Positions 16,166 through 25,367 of a stretch of 64,000 nt of DNA are shown here, one piece after another. The notes under the pieces were generated by a model. That model saw nothing but the letters and a program-made list of their open reading frames with translations. It was not told the origin of the DNA and made no database searches. Numbering within the stretch: position 1 is the stretch's first letter; every line of letters begins with the position of its first letter. The DNA comes from Streptomyces flavochromogenes (GTDB lineage: Bacteria; Actinomycetota; Actinomycetes; Streptomycetales; Streptomycetaceae): NCBI RefSeq assembly GCF_000717595.1, contig NZ_JNZO01000027.1, forward strand, positions 1 to 64,000, in the 5' to 3' direction. A program made the translations under genes and the position numbers.

Positions 16166-16513
16166 ATGGAACGGGTCACCGAGGAACAGGTCGCGCAGCT
16201 GAACCGGTTCGTGCGGGCACGCATCGCCGACGCGGCCTCACTGCAGGACGAGGCCCGCCCTGTGGTCATGGCTCTCGGCATCGTCGCGCAACGGCAGTGG
16301 GCGGCGGTGCACTTCCACCGCACCTCTTCACCAGCACAGCGGGCGAAGACCGAGCTGCACGCCGTCGCCTCGTGGAACCTTCTGGTCTCGCTCGCGGAAG
16401 TCTGGCGGGACCATCCCGATTTCCCCGCCGACGCCGCCATCGAGACATTCGAGTTCGACAGCGAGACGCCCCTCTCACCCGTCGACACCCACCCGACGGA
16501 CGTGCCCGGGTAG
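16166..16513 (+). CDS. Hypothetical helical protein, 115 residues
   Basis: Not recognised. Predicted mostly helical: MERVTEEQVAQLNRFVRARI, then ALGIVAQRQWAAVHFHRTSS and ELHAVASWNLLVSLAEVWRD, ending in an acidic stretch. No TM segment, signal peptide or metal motif. The ribosome site gaggggg 6 nt upstream and Streptomyces-like codon use support it being real. It may be co-transcribed with the small zinc-ribbon gene. A second open frame overlaps it from 16147 but has a poorer amino-acid profile. Confidence 0.65.
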   Translation: MERVTEEQVAQLNRFVRARIADAASLQDEARPVVMALGIVAQRQWAAVHFHRTSSPAQRAKTELHAVASWNLLVSLAEVWRDHPDFPADAAIETFEFDSETPLSPVDTHPTDVPG

Positions 16514-16627
16514 CCGCGGGGGGAGCCCATGCCGGGTGCGGAGGGGGATCCGGTACCCGGCGACCGCCCGCACTCCGGACAGCCCCCGGCGACCCGCGCG
16601 CGGCCCCGCCATCGCATCCGGCACATG

Positions 16628-16664
16628 AAAAAGCCCCAGGTCACGGCGAGTGAGTCCTGGGGCT
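16628..16664 (-). terminator. Terminator of tRNA-Thr
   Basis: On the minus strand AGCCCCAGG and CCTGGGGCT form a 9-bp stem with a 19-nt loop, followed by five T residues (plus-strand aaaaa at 16628-16632). It sits 6 nt after the tRNA 3' end, and is one of the few classical T-tract terminators here. Confidence 0.92.
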
Positions 16665-16670
16665 GATCCG

Positions 16671-16744
16671 AGCCGCCTTCGGGATTCGAACCCGAGACCT
16701 ACGCATTACGAGTGCGTTGCTCTGGCCAACTGAGCTAAGGCGGC
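16671..16744 (-). tRNA. tRNA-Thr, anticodon CGT
   Basis: 74 nt, no encoded CCA. The acceptor stem GCCGCCT pairs with AGGCGGC, the D-arm AGCTCAGTTGG and the T-arm GGTTCGAATCC are canonical, and the anticodon stem ACGCA/TGCGT encloses the loop CTCGTAA, giving anticodon CGT (codon ACG). It lies alone between a small plus-strand gene and a secreted hydrolase gene. Confidence 0.97.
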
Positions 16745-16829
16745 GCGCCGTCCGCACCCATGGTGGGTGCCGCGGCGACGCCAAGTCTACACAGTTTCCG
16801 GGAGTGCTCCGACCACCCCCGGAGAGGGC

Positions 16830-18380
16830 CTATGAGCAGCGCTTTCCGTCGGCGGGAGGGGTGCCGTCGAGGAGGTAGGTGTTGATCGCCGTGTCGATGC
16901 AGTCGCTGCCCCGGCCGTACGCGGTGTGGCCGTCGCCCTCGTAGGTGAGGAGGGTGCCGGAGGAGAGCTGACCGGCCAGGGACTGGGCCCACTTGTACGG
17001 GGTGGCCGGGTCGCGGGTGGTGCCGACGACCAGGATCGGGGCGGCGCCCTCGGCGGTGATCCGGTGCGGGCCGCCGGTGGGCGGGGTCGGCCAGGAGGTG
17101 CAGTTGAGGGCCGCCCAGGCGAGGCCCCTGCCGAAGACCGGGGAGGCCTTCTCGAAGGACGGGACGGCCTTCGAGACGTCGGCGGGGCCCGCGTAGGCGG
17201 CCGGCAGGTCGAGGCAGTTCACGGCCGCGTTGGCGAACATCAGGTTGGCGTAGGTGCCGTCCGCCTCCCGCTCGTAGTAGCTGTCGGCCAGCGCCAGGAG
17301 GCCCGAGCCCTCGCCGCCGATCGCCTGGGTGAGGGCCTCCCGCAGCTGGGGCCAGGCGCCCTCGTCGTACATCGCCGCGATCACCCCGGTGGTGGCGAGG
17401 GACTCGCCGAGCGCCCGGCTCTCGCCGGTGGGCACGGGCTCGGCGTCCACGTCGCGGAAGAACTTCTTCAGCGCCGCGCCTGCCGCGTCGACCGACGCCG
17501 TGCCCAGCGGGCAGTCCGGCTTGGTCACACAGTCCGCGGCGAAGGCCCGGAAGGAGGTCTCGAAGCCGGCGGTCTGGTCGCGGTTCAGGTCGATCGCCGG
17601 CAGCGACGGGTCCATCGCCCCGTCGAGGACGAGGCGGCCGACCCGGTCCGGGAACAGCTCGGCGTACGTGGCGCCGAGGAACGTGCCGTACGAGGCCCCC
17701 ACATAGCTGAGCTTCTCGTCGCCGAGCACCGCCCGCAGGATGTCCATGTCACGGGCCGTCTCGACCGTGGAGACGTGCGGCAGGATCGCCCGCGACTCCT
17801 TCGCGCAGCCCGCCGAGAAGTCCTTGAAGGCGGCGCTCAGCGCGTTGACCTCCGCGGGGTCGTCGGGGGTCTGGTCGACCTGCGTGAACGTGTCCATCTG
17901 GGGGCCCGTCAGACACTCGACCGGCTCACTGCGCGCGACTCCGCGCGGGTCGACGGCCACCATGTCGTAGCGGGCGCGGACGGGTGCGGGGTAGCCGACA
18001 CCCGCGTACCCCTGGAGGTAGCCGACGGCGGAGCCGCCGGGGCCGCCCGGGTTGACCAGGAGCGAACCGAGCCGCTTGCCGGGGCCGGTCGCCAGGACCC
18101 GCGAGACCGCCAGGTCGATCTGCTCCCCGTCCGGCTTCGCGTAGTCCAGCGGGGCCCGCAGGGTCGCGCACTGGAAGCCCGTGACACCGCAGTCGCGCCA
18201 CGTCAGCTTCTGCCCGTAGAACGTCTTCAGCGCCCCGGGCGAGGAGGAGGGCGAGGCCTGCCGGGCCGCCGCCGTGGTGCGGGACGCCGCCGCGTCGCTT
18301 CCGCCCGAGCAGCCGGAGAGGATCAGTCCGGCGGCCGCGAGGGCCGTGGCGGACGTACGGAGCAAGCGCCTGGAGTCCAT
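16830..18380 (-). CDS. Secreted tripeptidyl aminopeptidase-like alpha/beta hydrolase
   Basis: A 516-residue lipoprotein. The signal peptide has lipobox LSGC at about residue 25. The alpha/beta-hydrolase core carries NPGGPGGSA (oxyanion region), VAVDPRGVARSEPVEC, the nucleophile elbow VGASYGTFLG, and a C-terminal TAP-like domain with ILVVGTTRDPATPYKWAQ (Asp) and YEGDGHTAYGRGSDCID (His). These are hallmarks of the Streptomyces SlpD/SlpE/Tap proteases that remove tripeptides from secreted proteins or mycelial peptides outside the cell. Cys pairs around the cap suggest disulfides. Monocistronic. ATG at 18380. Confidence 0.94.
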   Translation of the reverse strand: MDSRRLLRTSATALAAAGLILSGCSGGSDAAASRTTAAARQASPSSSPGALKTFYGQKLTWRDCGVTGFQCATLRAPLDYAKPDGEQIDLAVSRVLATGPGKRLGSLLVNPGGPGGSAVGYLQGYAGVGYPAPVRARYDMVAVDPRGVARSEPVECLTGPQMDTFTQVDQTPDDPAEVNALSAAFKDFSAGCAKESRAILPHVSTVETARDMDILRAVLGDEKLSYVGASYGTFLGATYAELFPDRVGRLVLDGAMDPSLPAIDLNRDQTAGFETSFRAFAADCVTKPDCPLGTASVDAAGAALKKFFRDVDAEPVPTGESRALGESLATTGVIAAMYDEGAWPQLREALTQAIGGEGSGLLALADSYYEREADGTYANLMFANAAVNCLDLPAAYAGPADVSKAVPSFEKASPVFGRGLAWAALNCTSWPTPPTGGPHRITAEGAAPILVVGTTRDPATPYKWAQSLAGQLSSGTLLTYEGDGHTAYGRGSDCIDTAINTYLLDGTPPADGKRCS

Positions 18381-18492
18381 TCCCGGAGCGTATCCGGAGC
18401 GGTACGCACCGTGTCCAATCGGACTCCGGCTCCCGCCCCTCCGACCGGCCCCGCGCCGCCGCGACACCCCTGGGGGGTGTCTTGTCGATCGG

Positions 18493-18534
18493 GCCGGATC
18501 AGGCACCGGAAGCCGCGAGCCCGGCCTGATCGGC
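18493..18534 (-). terminator. Dyad downstream of holB
   Basis: Plus-strand gccggatcaggc (18493-18504) and gcctgatcggc (18524-18534) form an almost perfect inverted repeat directly after the holB stop. A wider dyad (gtcttg ... caagac) surrounds it, and a second hairpin, gacacccc/ggggtgtc, lies at 18462-18480. No T-tract. Confidence 0.65.
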
Positions 18535-18544
18535 AAGACGCCCC

Positions 18545-19747
18545 CTAGTCCCGCAGCGCCAACGTCATCGCCTCCAGGGCGAGCAGCGGCGCCACCTGCC
18601 GGTCGAGGGCCTCGCGGCAGGCAAGGACCGCCTCGATGCGGCGGAGGGTGCGCTCGGGCGTGGTGTCGTGGGCGATCCGCTCGATCGCGTCCCGCACGTC
18701 CGTGTTGGCGAGGGCCGTGCGCGAGCGCAGCTGGAGCGCGAGGACATCGCGGTAGAAGCCGGTCAGTTCGGTGAGCGCGAGGTCCAGGCTGTCGATCTGC
18801 GTGCGCTTCTTGCGCCGCTTCTGGTCGGCTTCCAGGTCCTTCATCACCCCGGCGGTGCCCCGCGGCAGCCGCCCGCCGGGGCCCACGCCGAGAGCCGCCT
18901 TCAGCTCCTCCGTCTCGCGGGTGTCGGCCTCCTCCGCGACCTGGTTCGCGTCCTCGGTCGCCGTGTCGATCAGCTCCTGGGCGGCCTTCAGGCAACCGCC
19001 GACGTCGTGGACCCGCAGGGGCACCTTGAGGACGGCTGCCCTGCGCGCACGGGCCCGCTCGTCGGTGGCGAGCCGCCGGGCCCGGTCGATGTGCCCCTGG
19101 GTGGCCCGAGCGGCGGCGTGGGCCGTCTCCGGTTCGATGCCGTCACGCCGTACGAGCACGTCGGCGACCGCGTCCACCGGGGGTGTCCGGAGGTTCAGGT
19201 GGCGGCACCGGGACCGGATCGTGGGCAGCACGTCCTCGATCGAGGGGGCGCAGAGCAGCCAGACGGTGCGGGGAGCGGGCTCCTCCACCGCCTTCAGGAC
19301 GGCGTTGGCCGACTTCTCGTTCAACCGCTCGGCGTCTGCCACCAGGATGACCTGCCAGCGGCCGTTCGCGGGCGCCGTGTACGACTTGCGCACGGTGTCA
19401 CGCATGTCCTCGACCCTGACCACGGCACCGACGGCGGTGACCGTGGTGATGTCGGCGTGGGTGCCGACGAGTGCCGTGTGGCAGCCGGTGCAGAACCCGC
19501 AGCCCGGCGCCCCGCCGAGCGCCCGGTCGGGGCTCACGCACTGCAGCGCGGCGGCGAACGCCCGCGCGGCGGTCTCCACCCCGGACCCCGGCGGGCCGGT
19601 GAAGAGCCAGGCGTGGGTCATCTTCGAGGCCTCGGGATCGGGCTCTCCGTCGGCATGGGCGGTCACGAGCGCGTCGGCGTCCCGCGCGGCCGCGGCGAGC
19701 TGCTCCTCGACCTTCGCCTGTCCGACCAGGTCGTCCCATACGGCCAT
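18545..19747 (-). CDS. holB: DNA polymerase III subunit delta'
   Basis: A 400-residue clamp-loader subunit. The AAA+ N-terminus has a deliberately broken P-loop, GPPGSGVETAARAF, with Val-Glu in place of Lys-Thr/Ser, as expected for delta', which does not hydrolyse ATP. The zinc module follows (CVSPDRA then CGFCTGCHTAL). Sensor region: LNEKSANAVLKAVEEP and TIRSRCRHLNL (SRC motif). The C-terminal collar domain contains an acidic/basic helical stretch (EADQKRRKKRTQ). It works with DnaX (gamma/tau) and delta to load the beta clamp. In relatives it follows tmk closely; here a 5.6-kb accessory block separates them. Confidence 0.95.
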   Translation of the reverse strand: MAVWDDLVGQAKVEEQLAAAARDADALVTAHADGEPDPEASKMTHAWLFTGPPGSGVETAARAFAAALQCVSPDRALGGAPGCGFCTGCHTALVGTHADITTVTAVGAVVRVEDMRDTVRKSYTAPANGRWQVILVADAERLNEKSANAVLKAVEEPAPRTVWLLCAPSIEDVLPTIRSRCRHLNLRTPPVDAVADVLVRRDGIEPETAHAAARATQGHIDRARRLATDERARARRAAVLKVPLRVHDVGGCLKAAQELIDTATEDANQVAEEADTRETEELKAALGVGPGGRLPRGTAGVMKDLEADQKRRKKRTQIDSLDLALTELTGFYRDVLALQLRSRTALANTDVRDAIERIAHDTTPERTLRRIEAVLACREALDRQVAPLLALEAMTLALRD

Positions 19748-19829
19748 GTCTGCCCCTCCTCAGGTACGCCCTCCATTGTGGGGCAGTCCTCTGACATCCC
19801 CCGCCGGGCGGAGAGGCCGTACGTCCGGT

Positions 19830-20003
19830 TCAGGCCTCGGTGCGGGGGCGGGTGAGCCAGAGACCGACGGCGGAACCGAGCAGGGCCACACCGGTGCACA
19901 CACTGGCGGCGATCTGGGTGCCGCCGGTCCAGCCGGCGAAGGTGTTGACGTAGGCGTTGCCGAGGACGCTCGCGGTGAGCAGCAGCCAGAGCAGGAAACG
20001 CAT
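19830..20003 (-). CDS. 57-residue two-TM membrane protein
   Basis: A short gene, ATG at 20003 and TGA at 19830. The product has two hydrophobic helices, MRFLLWLLLTASVLGNAYV and IAASVCTGVALLGSAVGLWL, separated by a Gly/Thr-rich loop, ending in a basic tail (TRPRTEA). No family recognised. It is divergent from the sensor histidine kinase (177 bp between starts) and could be an accessory or target of that system. Coding character is good: hydrophobic codons in a clean frame and a purine stretch upstream of ATG (ccacggagat). Confidence 0.65.
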   Translation of the reverse strand: MRFLLWLLLTASVLGNAYVNTFAGWTGGTQIAASVCTGVALLGSAVGLWLTRPRTEA

Positions 20004-20180
20004 GGTGATCTCCGTGGGTCAGGAGGTGGGGAGGGTGGTCCGGTCTTCGTCGGACCGGCCGGCGAAGCATGATTCGATCCTGGTCTGCCCGGCGCCCCGG
20101 CACAGCGGTGCCCGCCCCCGGACCGATGGTGGTGCCTGCTCCACCGCACCCCTGGGGTCCGCCCGCATAACCTGGCGGGT

Positions 20181-21386
20181 ATGCGCGACGCGATCAAGGA
20201 ATCCGGCCGGGCGTCGCTCCATCTCCTGAGCGGCGCCGCGATCGCGATCCTCTGCTACCTGATGGCCGGCGTAGCCCTCTTCACGGCCTTCCTCACCGTC
20301 ACCGTCATCGGCGCGGGGGTGCTCCCCGAGAGCGTGCTGCTGCTGCGGCGCCTGGCGGGCTGGGAGCGGCGGCGGACCGCCGCCTGGACCGGAACGCCCG
20401 TCCCGGAGGCGTATCTGCCGCTCGAAGGCCCCCTCCCCGCGCGCGTGCGGACCGCCGTCGCCGATCCGGGCACGGGGCGGGACCTGATCTGGGCGGCCGC
20501 GCAGCTGCTCTACGGGCTGGGGGTCTGGTTCGCCTCGCTGGTGCTGTGGGCGCCCGCGCTGCTGGTCGACGGCGTGGTGACCGGACTCGCGGGGCGGCGG
20601 CCGTTGGCGCTGCCGCTGATCGGACGGCTCGCGGACCTGGGGGCCGAGTGGTCGCGCGCGCTGCTCACGCCCACCCCCTCGGCCGCGCGGGCCGCCGCGC
20701 TCGCCGCCCGTGTCGAGGAGCTCACCGCCACCCGGGCGGGCGCGATCGCCGCGCACGGCGCCGAGCTGCGCCGGATCGAACGCGATCTGCACGACGGCAC
20801 GCAGGCCCGTCTCGTGGCCCTGTCCATGCGGATCGGCCTGGCCAAGCGGGTGTACGACTCCGATCCCGTGACCGCGCGGAAGCTTCTCGACGACGCGCAG
20901 ACGCAGGCCGAGGAGGCACTGGCCGAGCTGCGGCACGTGGTGCGCGGGATCCATCCGCCGATCCTCACCGACCGGGGCCTGACCGGGGCCGTACGGGCGC
21001 TCGCCGCGAGCAGCGGCCTGGAGGTGGAGGTGTCCGTGACGGGCCTGGCCGACCACTCCCCCGGCGACCGGCCGGAGCGGCCCGACGCCCCTCGCGCGCC
21101 GGCGGCCGTCGAGGCGGCCGCCTACTTCGTGGTCGCCGAGGCCCTCACGAACGCCGCCAAGCACAGCGGCGCCACCCGCGCCTCCGTCGCCCTCACCCGC
21201 GAACCGACCGCTCTCCGCGCGCGCGTGGCGGACGAGGGCCGGGGCGGAGCCGAGGCCGGCGAGAGCGGCGGCTCCGGGCTCGTCGGCATGCGCCGCCGGG
21301 TCGCCGCGCTCGACGGCACCGTACGACTGACCAGCCCCGAAGGGGGCCCGACCGTGATCGAAGTGGAGCTTCCGTGCGTGTGGTGA
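20181..21386 (+). CDS. Sensor histidine kinase, HisKA_3 (NarL-type)
   Basis: A 401-residue membrane kinase. The N-terminal sensor domain has two pairs of TM helices (AIAILCYLMAGVALFTAFLT; LLYGLGVWFASLVLWAPALL), resembling the Streptomyces putative sensor domain found in many orphan-like systems. The dimerisation helix holds the phospho-acceptor His in RRIERDLHDGTQARLVALS. The HATPase_c domain has an N-box AEALTNAAKHSGA and a G-box GSGLVGMRRRVAALDGTV. Coiled coil AALAARVEELTATRAGAIAA links TM and DHp. Ligand unknown. The downstream response regulator overlaps its 3' end by 13 nt. Confidence 0.95.
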   Translation: MRDAIKESGRASLHLLSGAAIAILCYLMAGVALFTAFLTVTVIGAGVLPESVLLLRRLAGWERRRTAAWTGTPVPEAYLPLEGPLPARVRTAVADPGTGRDLIWAAAQLLYGLGVWFASLVLWAPALLVDGVVTGLAGRRPLALPLIGRLADLGAEWSRALLTPTPSAARAAALAARVEELTATRAGAIAAHGAELRRIERDLHDGTQARLVALSMRIGLAKRVYDSDPVTARKLLDDAQTQAEEALAELRHVVRGIHPPILTDRGLTGAVRALAASSGLEVEVSVTGLADHSPGDRPERPDAPRAPAAVEAAAYFVVAEALTNAAKHSGATRASVALTREPTALRARVADEGRGGAEAGESGGSGLVGMRRRVAALDGTVRLTSPEGGPTVIEVELPCVW

Positions 21387-22018
21387 TCGCCGAGGACAAC
21401 GCCCTCCTGCGGGAGGGTCTCGTGCTGCTGCTGACCTCGTCCGGCCATGAGGTCGCCGGGGTCGCGGCCACCGGCCCCGAGGTCCTGCCGCTGCTCCTCG
21501 AGCACCGCCCGGACGTGGCCGTCCTCGACGTACGGATGCCGCCGGGCTTCCGCGACGAGGGGCTGCGGGCGGCGCTCGCGGCCCGCGAGCAGCTGCCGGA
21601 CCTTCCGGTGCTGGTGCTCTCCCAGTACGTGGAGGAGACGTACGCCGCCGAGCTCCTGGGCGGCGGCGCGCGGGGCGTCGGTTATCTCCTGAAGGACCGG
21701 GTGGGCCGGGTGGACGAGTTCCTGGACGCCCTGGAGCGGGTCGCCGCCGGTGGTACGGCCCTGGACCCGGAGGTCGTCACCGAGCTGCTCTCCCGCCGCC
21801 GCGACGATCCGCTGGACTCCCTCACGCCCCGGGAGCGCGAGGTCCTCGAACTGATGGCGCAGGGGCACGACAACGGCACGATCGCCCGCTCGATGGTGGT
21901 CACCGAGCGGGCCGTGCACAAGCACATCGGCAATGTCTTCCTCAAGCTCGGCCTGCCGCCGAGCGACAGCGGCGGCCACCGCCGGGTCCTCGCCGTCCTC
22001 GCCTACCTCGACGCCTGA
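21374..22018 (+). CDS. LuxR/NarL-family response regulator
   Basis: A 214-residue partner of the preceding kinase. Receiver domain: acidic pocket VVIAEDNALLREGL, phospho-Asp in PDVAVLDVRMPPGF, and switch Lys in GVGYLLKDRVG. LuxR DNA-binding domain: LTPREREVLELMAQGHDNGT and an AVHKHIGNVFLKLGLPPSD recognition helix. GTG start at 21374 inside the kinase 3' end, so translation is coupled. Its stop lies one nucleotide from the stop of the convergent permease gene. Likely target: the adjacent ABC operon and itself (inference from proximity). Confidence 0.95.
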   Translation: MRVVIAEDNALLREGLVLLLTSSGHEVAGVAATGPEVLPLLLEHRPDVAVLDVRMPPGFRDEGLRAALAAREQLPDLPVLVLSQYVEETYAAELLGGGARGVGYLLKDRVGRVDEFLDALERVAAGGTALDPEVVTELLSRRRDDPLDSLTPREREVLELMAQGHDNGTIARSMVVTERAVHKHIGNVFLKLGLPPSDSGGHRRVLAVLAYLDA

Positions 22019-22019
22019 G

Positions 22020-24440
22020 TCAGGCCCGCTGTCGCCGCGAGGGCAGGAACACCCCCGCCACCACGGTGACCACCACCGTGCCGGCGATCAGCGCCGCCTG
22101 CTCGGGCGGCAGGTACGGCAGCCCGCCCGTGAGCGCCCAGGCGAAGGCGGTCAGCGGCAGCGCGGCCACCACGACGCCGAGGAGCAGGCCGGTGGCGGTC
22201 AGGAACCCCGCCTCCAGGCCGAGCATCCGTCGCAGCTGACCGGCCGACGCGCCCACCTGGCCGAGGAGGTGGAGTTCGCCGCGCCGTCCCGCGCCGATCA
22301 GGGTGAGGGTGCTGAGGACGGAGAGGAGGGTGAGGCCGCCGATCGCGGAGACGATCACGGCCGAGACGATGCCGTTGAGTTCGGCGCCCGGCGGACTCAC
22401 CTGTTCGGGCTGCACGGGGGAACCCGCGGTCGCCCCGGCCGTGGACGCCAGCACGCGCACGGGATACGGATCGCTCATGTGCGGGGCCAGTTCGGCCTTC
22501 GGCAGCAGGAACTCGCCGAGCGCGAGCGAGCGTTCGTACACCGCCACCACCCGAAGCCGTTCCGGTGTGCCGTCCCCGAGCCGCAGTTCCACCGTCGAAC
22601 CGGGCCGTACGTCCAGCGAGTCGGCCATGTCCGCGCCGACCGCGACCGTGCCCGTGCGGGCGAGTCCTGCCAGGTCACCCGCGACGACCCCGGGGTCGAG
22701 CGTGCCCGCCAGGCCCGCCGCGTCCACGCCGAGCACCGGAAGCCGGTCGAGGCGCGGCGCACCGGCCTCCGTGCGGGCCAGGACGACGGACGAACGCAGC
22801 ACGTCCGTGGCCGCGTCGACCCCCGGCAGCTGCCGAACCCGCTCCGCCGTCGTGCCGGTGAGCGCGAGGTCCGCGGTCGTCGCCGCCCGCGCCTGCTCGT
22901 CGGCGGCCCGACCCATCGTCGTGCCCGCCGAGAGCTGCACGAGCGCGAAGGCGGTGACGAGGACGACCGGTACGAGCGCCGCCCCGAGGCGCCGCGAGTG
23001 GGCGTTCGCACCGGCGGCGGTGAGCCGTCCGGGCGCGCCGCCGAGCCGGCGGAACGGCAGGTCCAGGACCTTCATCGCGGCCCCGGCGATCCAGGGGCCG
23101 AGCACCGCGCACCCGGCGACCAGCGTCACCGTCGCCGCTCCGGCGGCGGCGCCGGCGGCCTCGCCGCCCTGGGCCGTGGCGGTGACGGCCGACGCCACAC
23201 CCAGCAGGATCAGCCCGATCCCGACGACCCGCCGCACGCCACCCTTCCCGGGGCGTCCGGGCCGCCGGGCGGCGAAGAGGACGACGAGCCGGGTGATCCC
23301 CACGACCACGGCGGCGATCACGAGTGAGGCGGCGAACAGCCAGGGCGGGGAGGGGAGTTCGAGGCCCTCGGGGACGACGCCGGTACGGTCGCGCAGCGCC
23401 GACCACAGCCCGAGGAACACCGGTACGGCCGCGACCGCGCCGCACAGTGCCGCGAGTCCCGCCACCCGGGTCACCTCCCGGCCGGCCGAAGCCCGTATCT
23501 GACGGGCCGTCGCACCGACCGAGAGCAGCAACTCCCGCTCCCCGGAGCGCTGCTGGAGCGCCTGTGCGACGAGCGAGGCGAGCACGAGTACGGCCACGAG
23601 CACGACGGTCCCGGAGACGGCCGCGAGGAGCTGGAGGAGCTCCATGCGCGCGGGCGCCGCGGCGAGGTGCTCGGGACCGCCCCGGCCGTCGCCGGTGAGT
23701 GCCCGGAGCGGCTGCCCCGAAGCGGTGTCCTTGAGTCCGGCCGCGTCCAGAGCCGCCCGCACGCGCGCGTGGAGGGTGTCCACGGGTACGCCGGGTTCGG
23801 CGAGCACGCCGACGGCGTCGACGGAGCCCGGGTGCCCGGCGAGCTTCCGCGCCTCCGCCGCCGTGACGTACAGCGCGGCGGGCCCGTCGGCGAGGCCGAC
23901 GACCTTCCGCCCGGCGACGGTGTCCCCGACCCGCGCCCCGGCACCGGAGCCCATGACGGCCTCTCCGGCGCCGCGCGGCTCGCGCCCGTCGGCCAGACGG
24001 TACGGGGCCAGCCGAGCCGCCTCCCAGGACCGTCCGGGGTACGTCTTCGGTTCCGCGCCGGCGCCCGTTCCCGGCTCCCGTACGACGAAGGTGTGGTCCG
24101 GCACCGCGGCCCGGACCCCCGGGACCGCCCGCACCACGTCGACGGTCGCGCTCGGGATCCGTACCCGCTCGGTCAGACCGGCCGACTGGGTCTGCGTCTC
24201 GCTCCCCCAGGGCTTCGTCGTCCAGCGGACTTCCTGGTCACCGGCGACGACGACGGGCGCGGCCGCGTACCGCTCCACGCGCGCGTGGCCGAGACCCGCC
24301 GAGCCTGCGGCGAGGGCCAGGGCGCCGAGCAGCACGGAGGTGACGGCGACGGCGGCGAACACGGCCGCCCACGCCTTCCGGTGCGCCCGAAGGGAGCGGG
24401 TGGCGAGCAGCCGGACCGCCGGGTTCACGAGCGGCTTCAC
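22020..24440 (-). CDS. FtsX-like ABC permease
   Basis: An 806-residue permease with the full two-half layout: N-terminal TM (AVFAAVAVTSVLLGALALAA), a MacB-like extracytoplasmic domain with the YAAAPVVVAGDQEV segment, an FtsX block (LLAAVSGTVVLVAVLVLASL with coupling motif LLLSVGATARQIRA), a central TM pair, a second extracytoplasmic domain and a C-terminal FtsX block (LLSVLSTLTLIGAGRRGE, GQVGASAGQLRRML). GTG start at 24440 overlaps the ATPase TGA as GTGA. It pairs with the ATPase directly upstream, and is likely an efflux or envelope-stress exporter regulated by the convergent two-component system. Confidence 0.94.
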   Translation of the reverse strand: MKPLVNPAVRLLATRSLRAHRKAWAAVFAAVAVTSVLLGALALAAGSAGLGHARVERYAAAPVVVAGDQEVRWTTKPWGSETQTQSAGLTERVRIPSATVDVVRAVPGVRAAVPDHTFVVREPGTGAGAEPKTYPGRSWEAARLAPYRLADGREPRGAGEAVMGSGAGARVGDTVAGRKVVGLADGPAALYVTAAEARKLAGHPGSVDAVGVLAEPGVPVDTLHARVRAALDAAGLKDTASGQPLRALTGDGRGGPEHLAAAPARMELLQLLAAVSGTVVLVAVLVLASLVAQALQQRSGERELLLSVGATARQIRASAGREVTRVAGLAALCGAVAAVPVFLGLWSALRDRTGVVPEGLELPSPPWLFAASLVIAAVVVGITRLVVLFAARRPGRPGKGGVRRVVGIGLILLGVASAVTATAQGGEAAGAAAGAATVTLVAGCAVLGPWIAGAAMKVLDLPFRRLGGAPGRLTAAGANAHSRRLGAALVPVVLVTAFALVQLSAGTTMGRAADEQARAATTADLALTGTTAERVRQLPGVDAATDVLRSSVVLARTEAGAPRLDRLPVLGVDAAGLAGTLDPGVVAGDLAGLARTGTVAVGADMADSLDVRPGSTVELRLGDGTPERLRVVAVYERSLALGEFLLPKAELAPHMSDPYPVRVLASTAGATAGSPVQPEQVSPPGAELNGIVSAVIVSAIGGLTLLSVLSTLTLIGAGRRGELHLLGQVGASAGQLRRMLGLEAGFLTATGLLLGVVVAALPLTAFAWALTGGLPYLPPEQAALIAGTVVVTVVAGVFLPSRRQRA

Positions 24441-25309
24441 CTGGACACCGCCATCCGGCGGTACGGCCGGCCGGCGTGAGCGTCCGACGCGTACGCGCCC
24501 GCCCCGTGGGCACCCGTCGAGTGCCCGCCCGCCGGGTGCGCGCCCGGAAGGTGCGCGCCCAGCATCTCGCGTACCCCCGACTCGTCCGGACGGTCGAGCC
24601 GCCCGGCGAGCCTGCCCCGGTCGAGGAACACGGCCTCGTCCGTCCAGGCGGCGGCCACCGGGTCGTGGGTGACGAGGACGACGGTGGTCCCCCGCTCGTC
24701 GACCGCGCGCCGCAGCAGGGCGAGGACGCCGGCCGCCGTGACCGGGTCGAGGGCGGCGGTCGGCTCGTCGGCGAAGACGACCTCCGGGTCGTTGACCAGG
24801 GCGCGGGCGATGGCCACCCGCTGGCGCTGGCCGCCGGACAGGTTCTCCGGCCTGTCGCCGGCCCGGTCCGCGAGGCCGACGGCCGCGAGACCGGCGAGGG
24901 CGCGGGCGTCGAGCTCCCGGCCCTCCCGGGCTCCTGCGAGGAGCAGCGGCAGGGTGACGTTCTCCCGCACGTCGAGGGCGGAGACGAGGTTCAGCGACTG
25001 GAAGACGAAGCCGATCCGGTCGCGGCGGAGCCGGGTGAGACCGGCCGCCTTCAGCGTGGCGAGGTCGGTGCCCCCGATCCGTACCGTTCCGGTCGTCGGC
25101 CGTTCGAGTCCCGCGGCGCACCGCAGCAGGGTGGACTTGCCGGAACCCGAGGGGCCCATCACCGCCACGAACCGGCCGCGCGGCACGGCCAGACTCACCC
25201 CGTCGAGCGCGGGCGCCCCCCGCCCGTACGTCCGGCCCACCCCGTCGAGGGCGAGGGCCGCATCCAGGGCGCGGGGGGCACCGCTCTCCGTCACTGCAGT
25301 CGTCGTCAT
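24437..25309 (-). CDS. ABC transporter ATP-binding protein
   Basis: A 290-residue ATPase: Walker [12 protein letters not shown]-loop [17 protein letters not shown], signature [15 protein letters not shown], Walker [14 protein letters not shown], switch VTHD. After about residue 235 there is an unusual Ala/Gly/His-rich tail ([20 protein letters not shown]) ending RRMAVSR, which could bind metal or be a disordered tether. The first ATPase (at 2.8 kb) is clearly related but has a Glu/Pro-rich tail instead. ATG at 25309; the longer frame upstream is judged non-coding because it would run through the promoter palindrome. Confidence 0.95.
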   Translation of the reverse strand: MTTTAVTESGAPRALDAALALDGVGRTYGRGAPALDGVSLAVPRGRFVAVMGPSGSGKSTLLRCAAGLERPTTGTVRIGGTDLATLKAAGLTRLRRDRIGFVFQSLNLVSALDVRENVTLPLLLAGAREGRELDARALAGLAAVGLADRAGDRPENLSGGQRQRVAIARALVNDPEVVFADEPTAALDPVTAAGVLALLRRAVDERGTTVVLVTHDPVAAAWTDEAVFLDRGRLAGRLDRPDESGVREMLGAHLPGAHPAGGHSTGAHGAGAYASDAHAGRPYRRMAVSR

Positions 25310-25367
25310 ACCGACAACGTTAGAAAACAGCAGGTCAGAGCGGCATGGTGCTGCCTTCCCAGTGGAG

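Noticed and set aside
22020..25121. A 1033-codon frame joining the ATPase region to the permease
   Set aside because: The first 200 codons are a frame-shifted shadow of the ABC ATPase; the real permease starts at GTG 24440.
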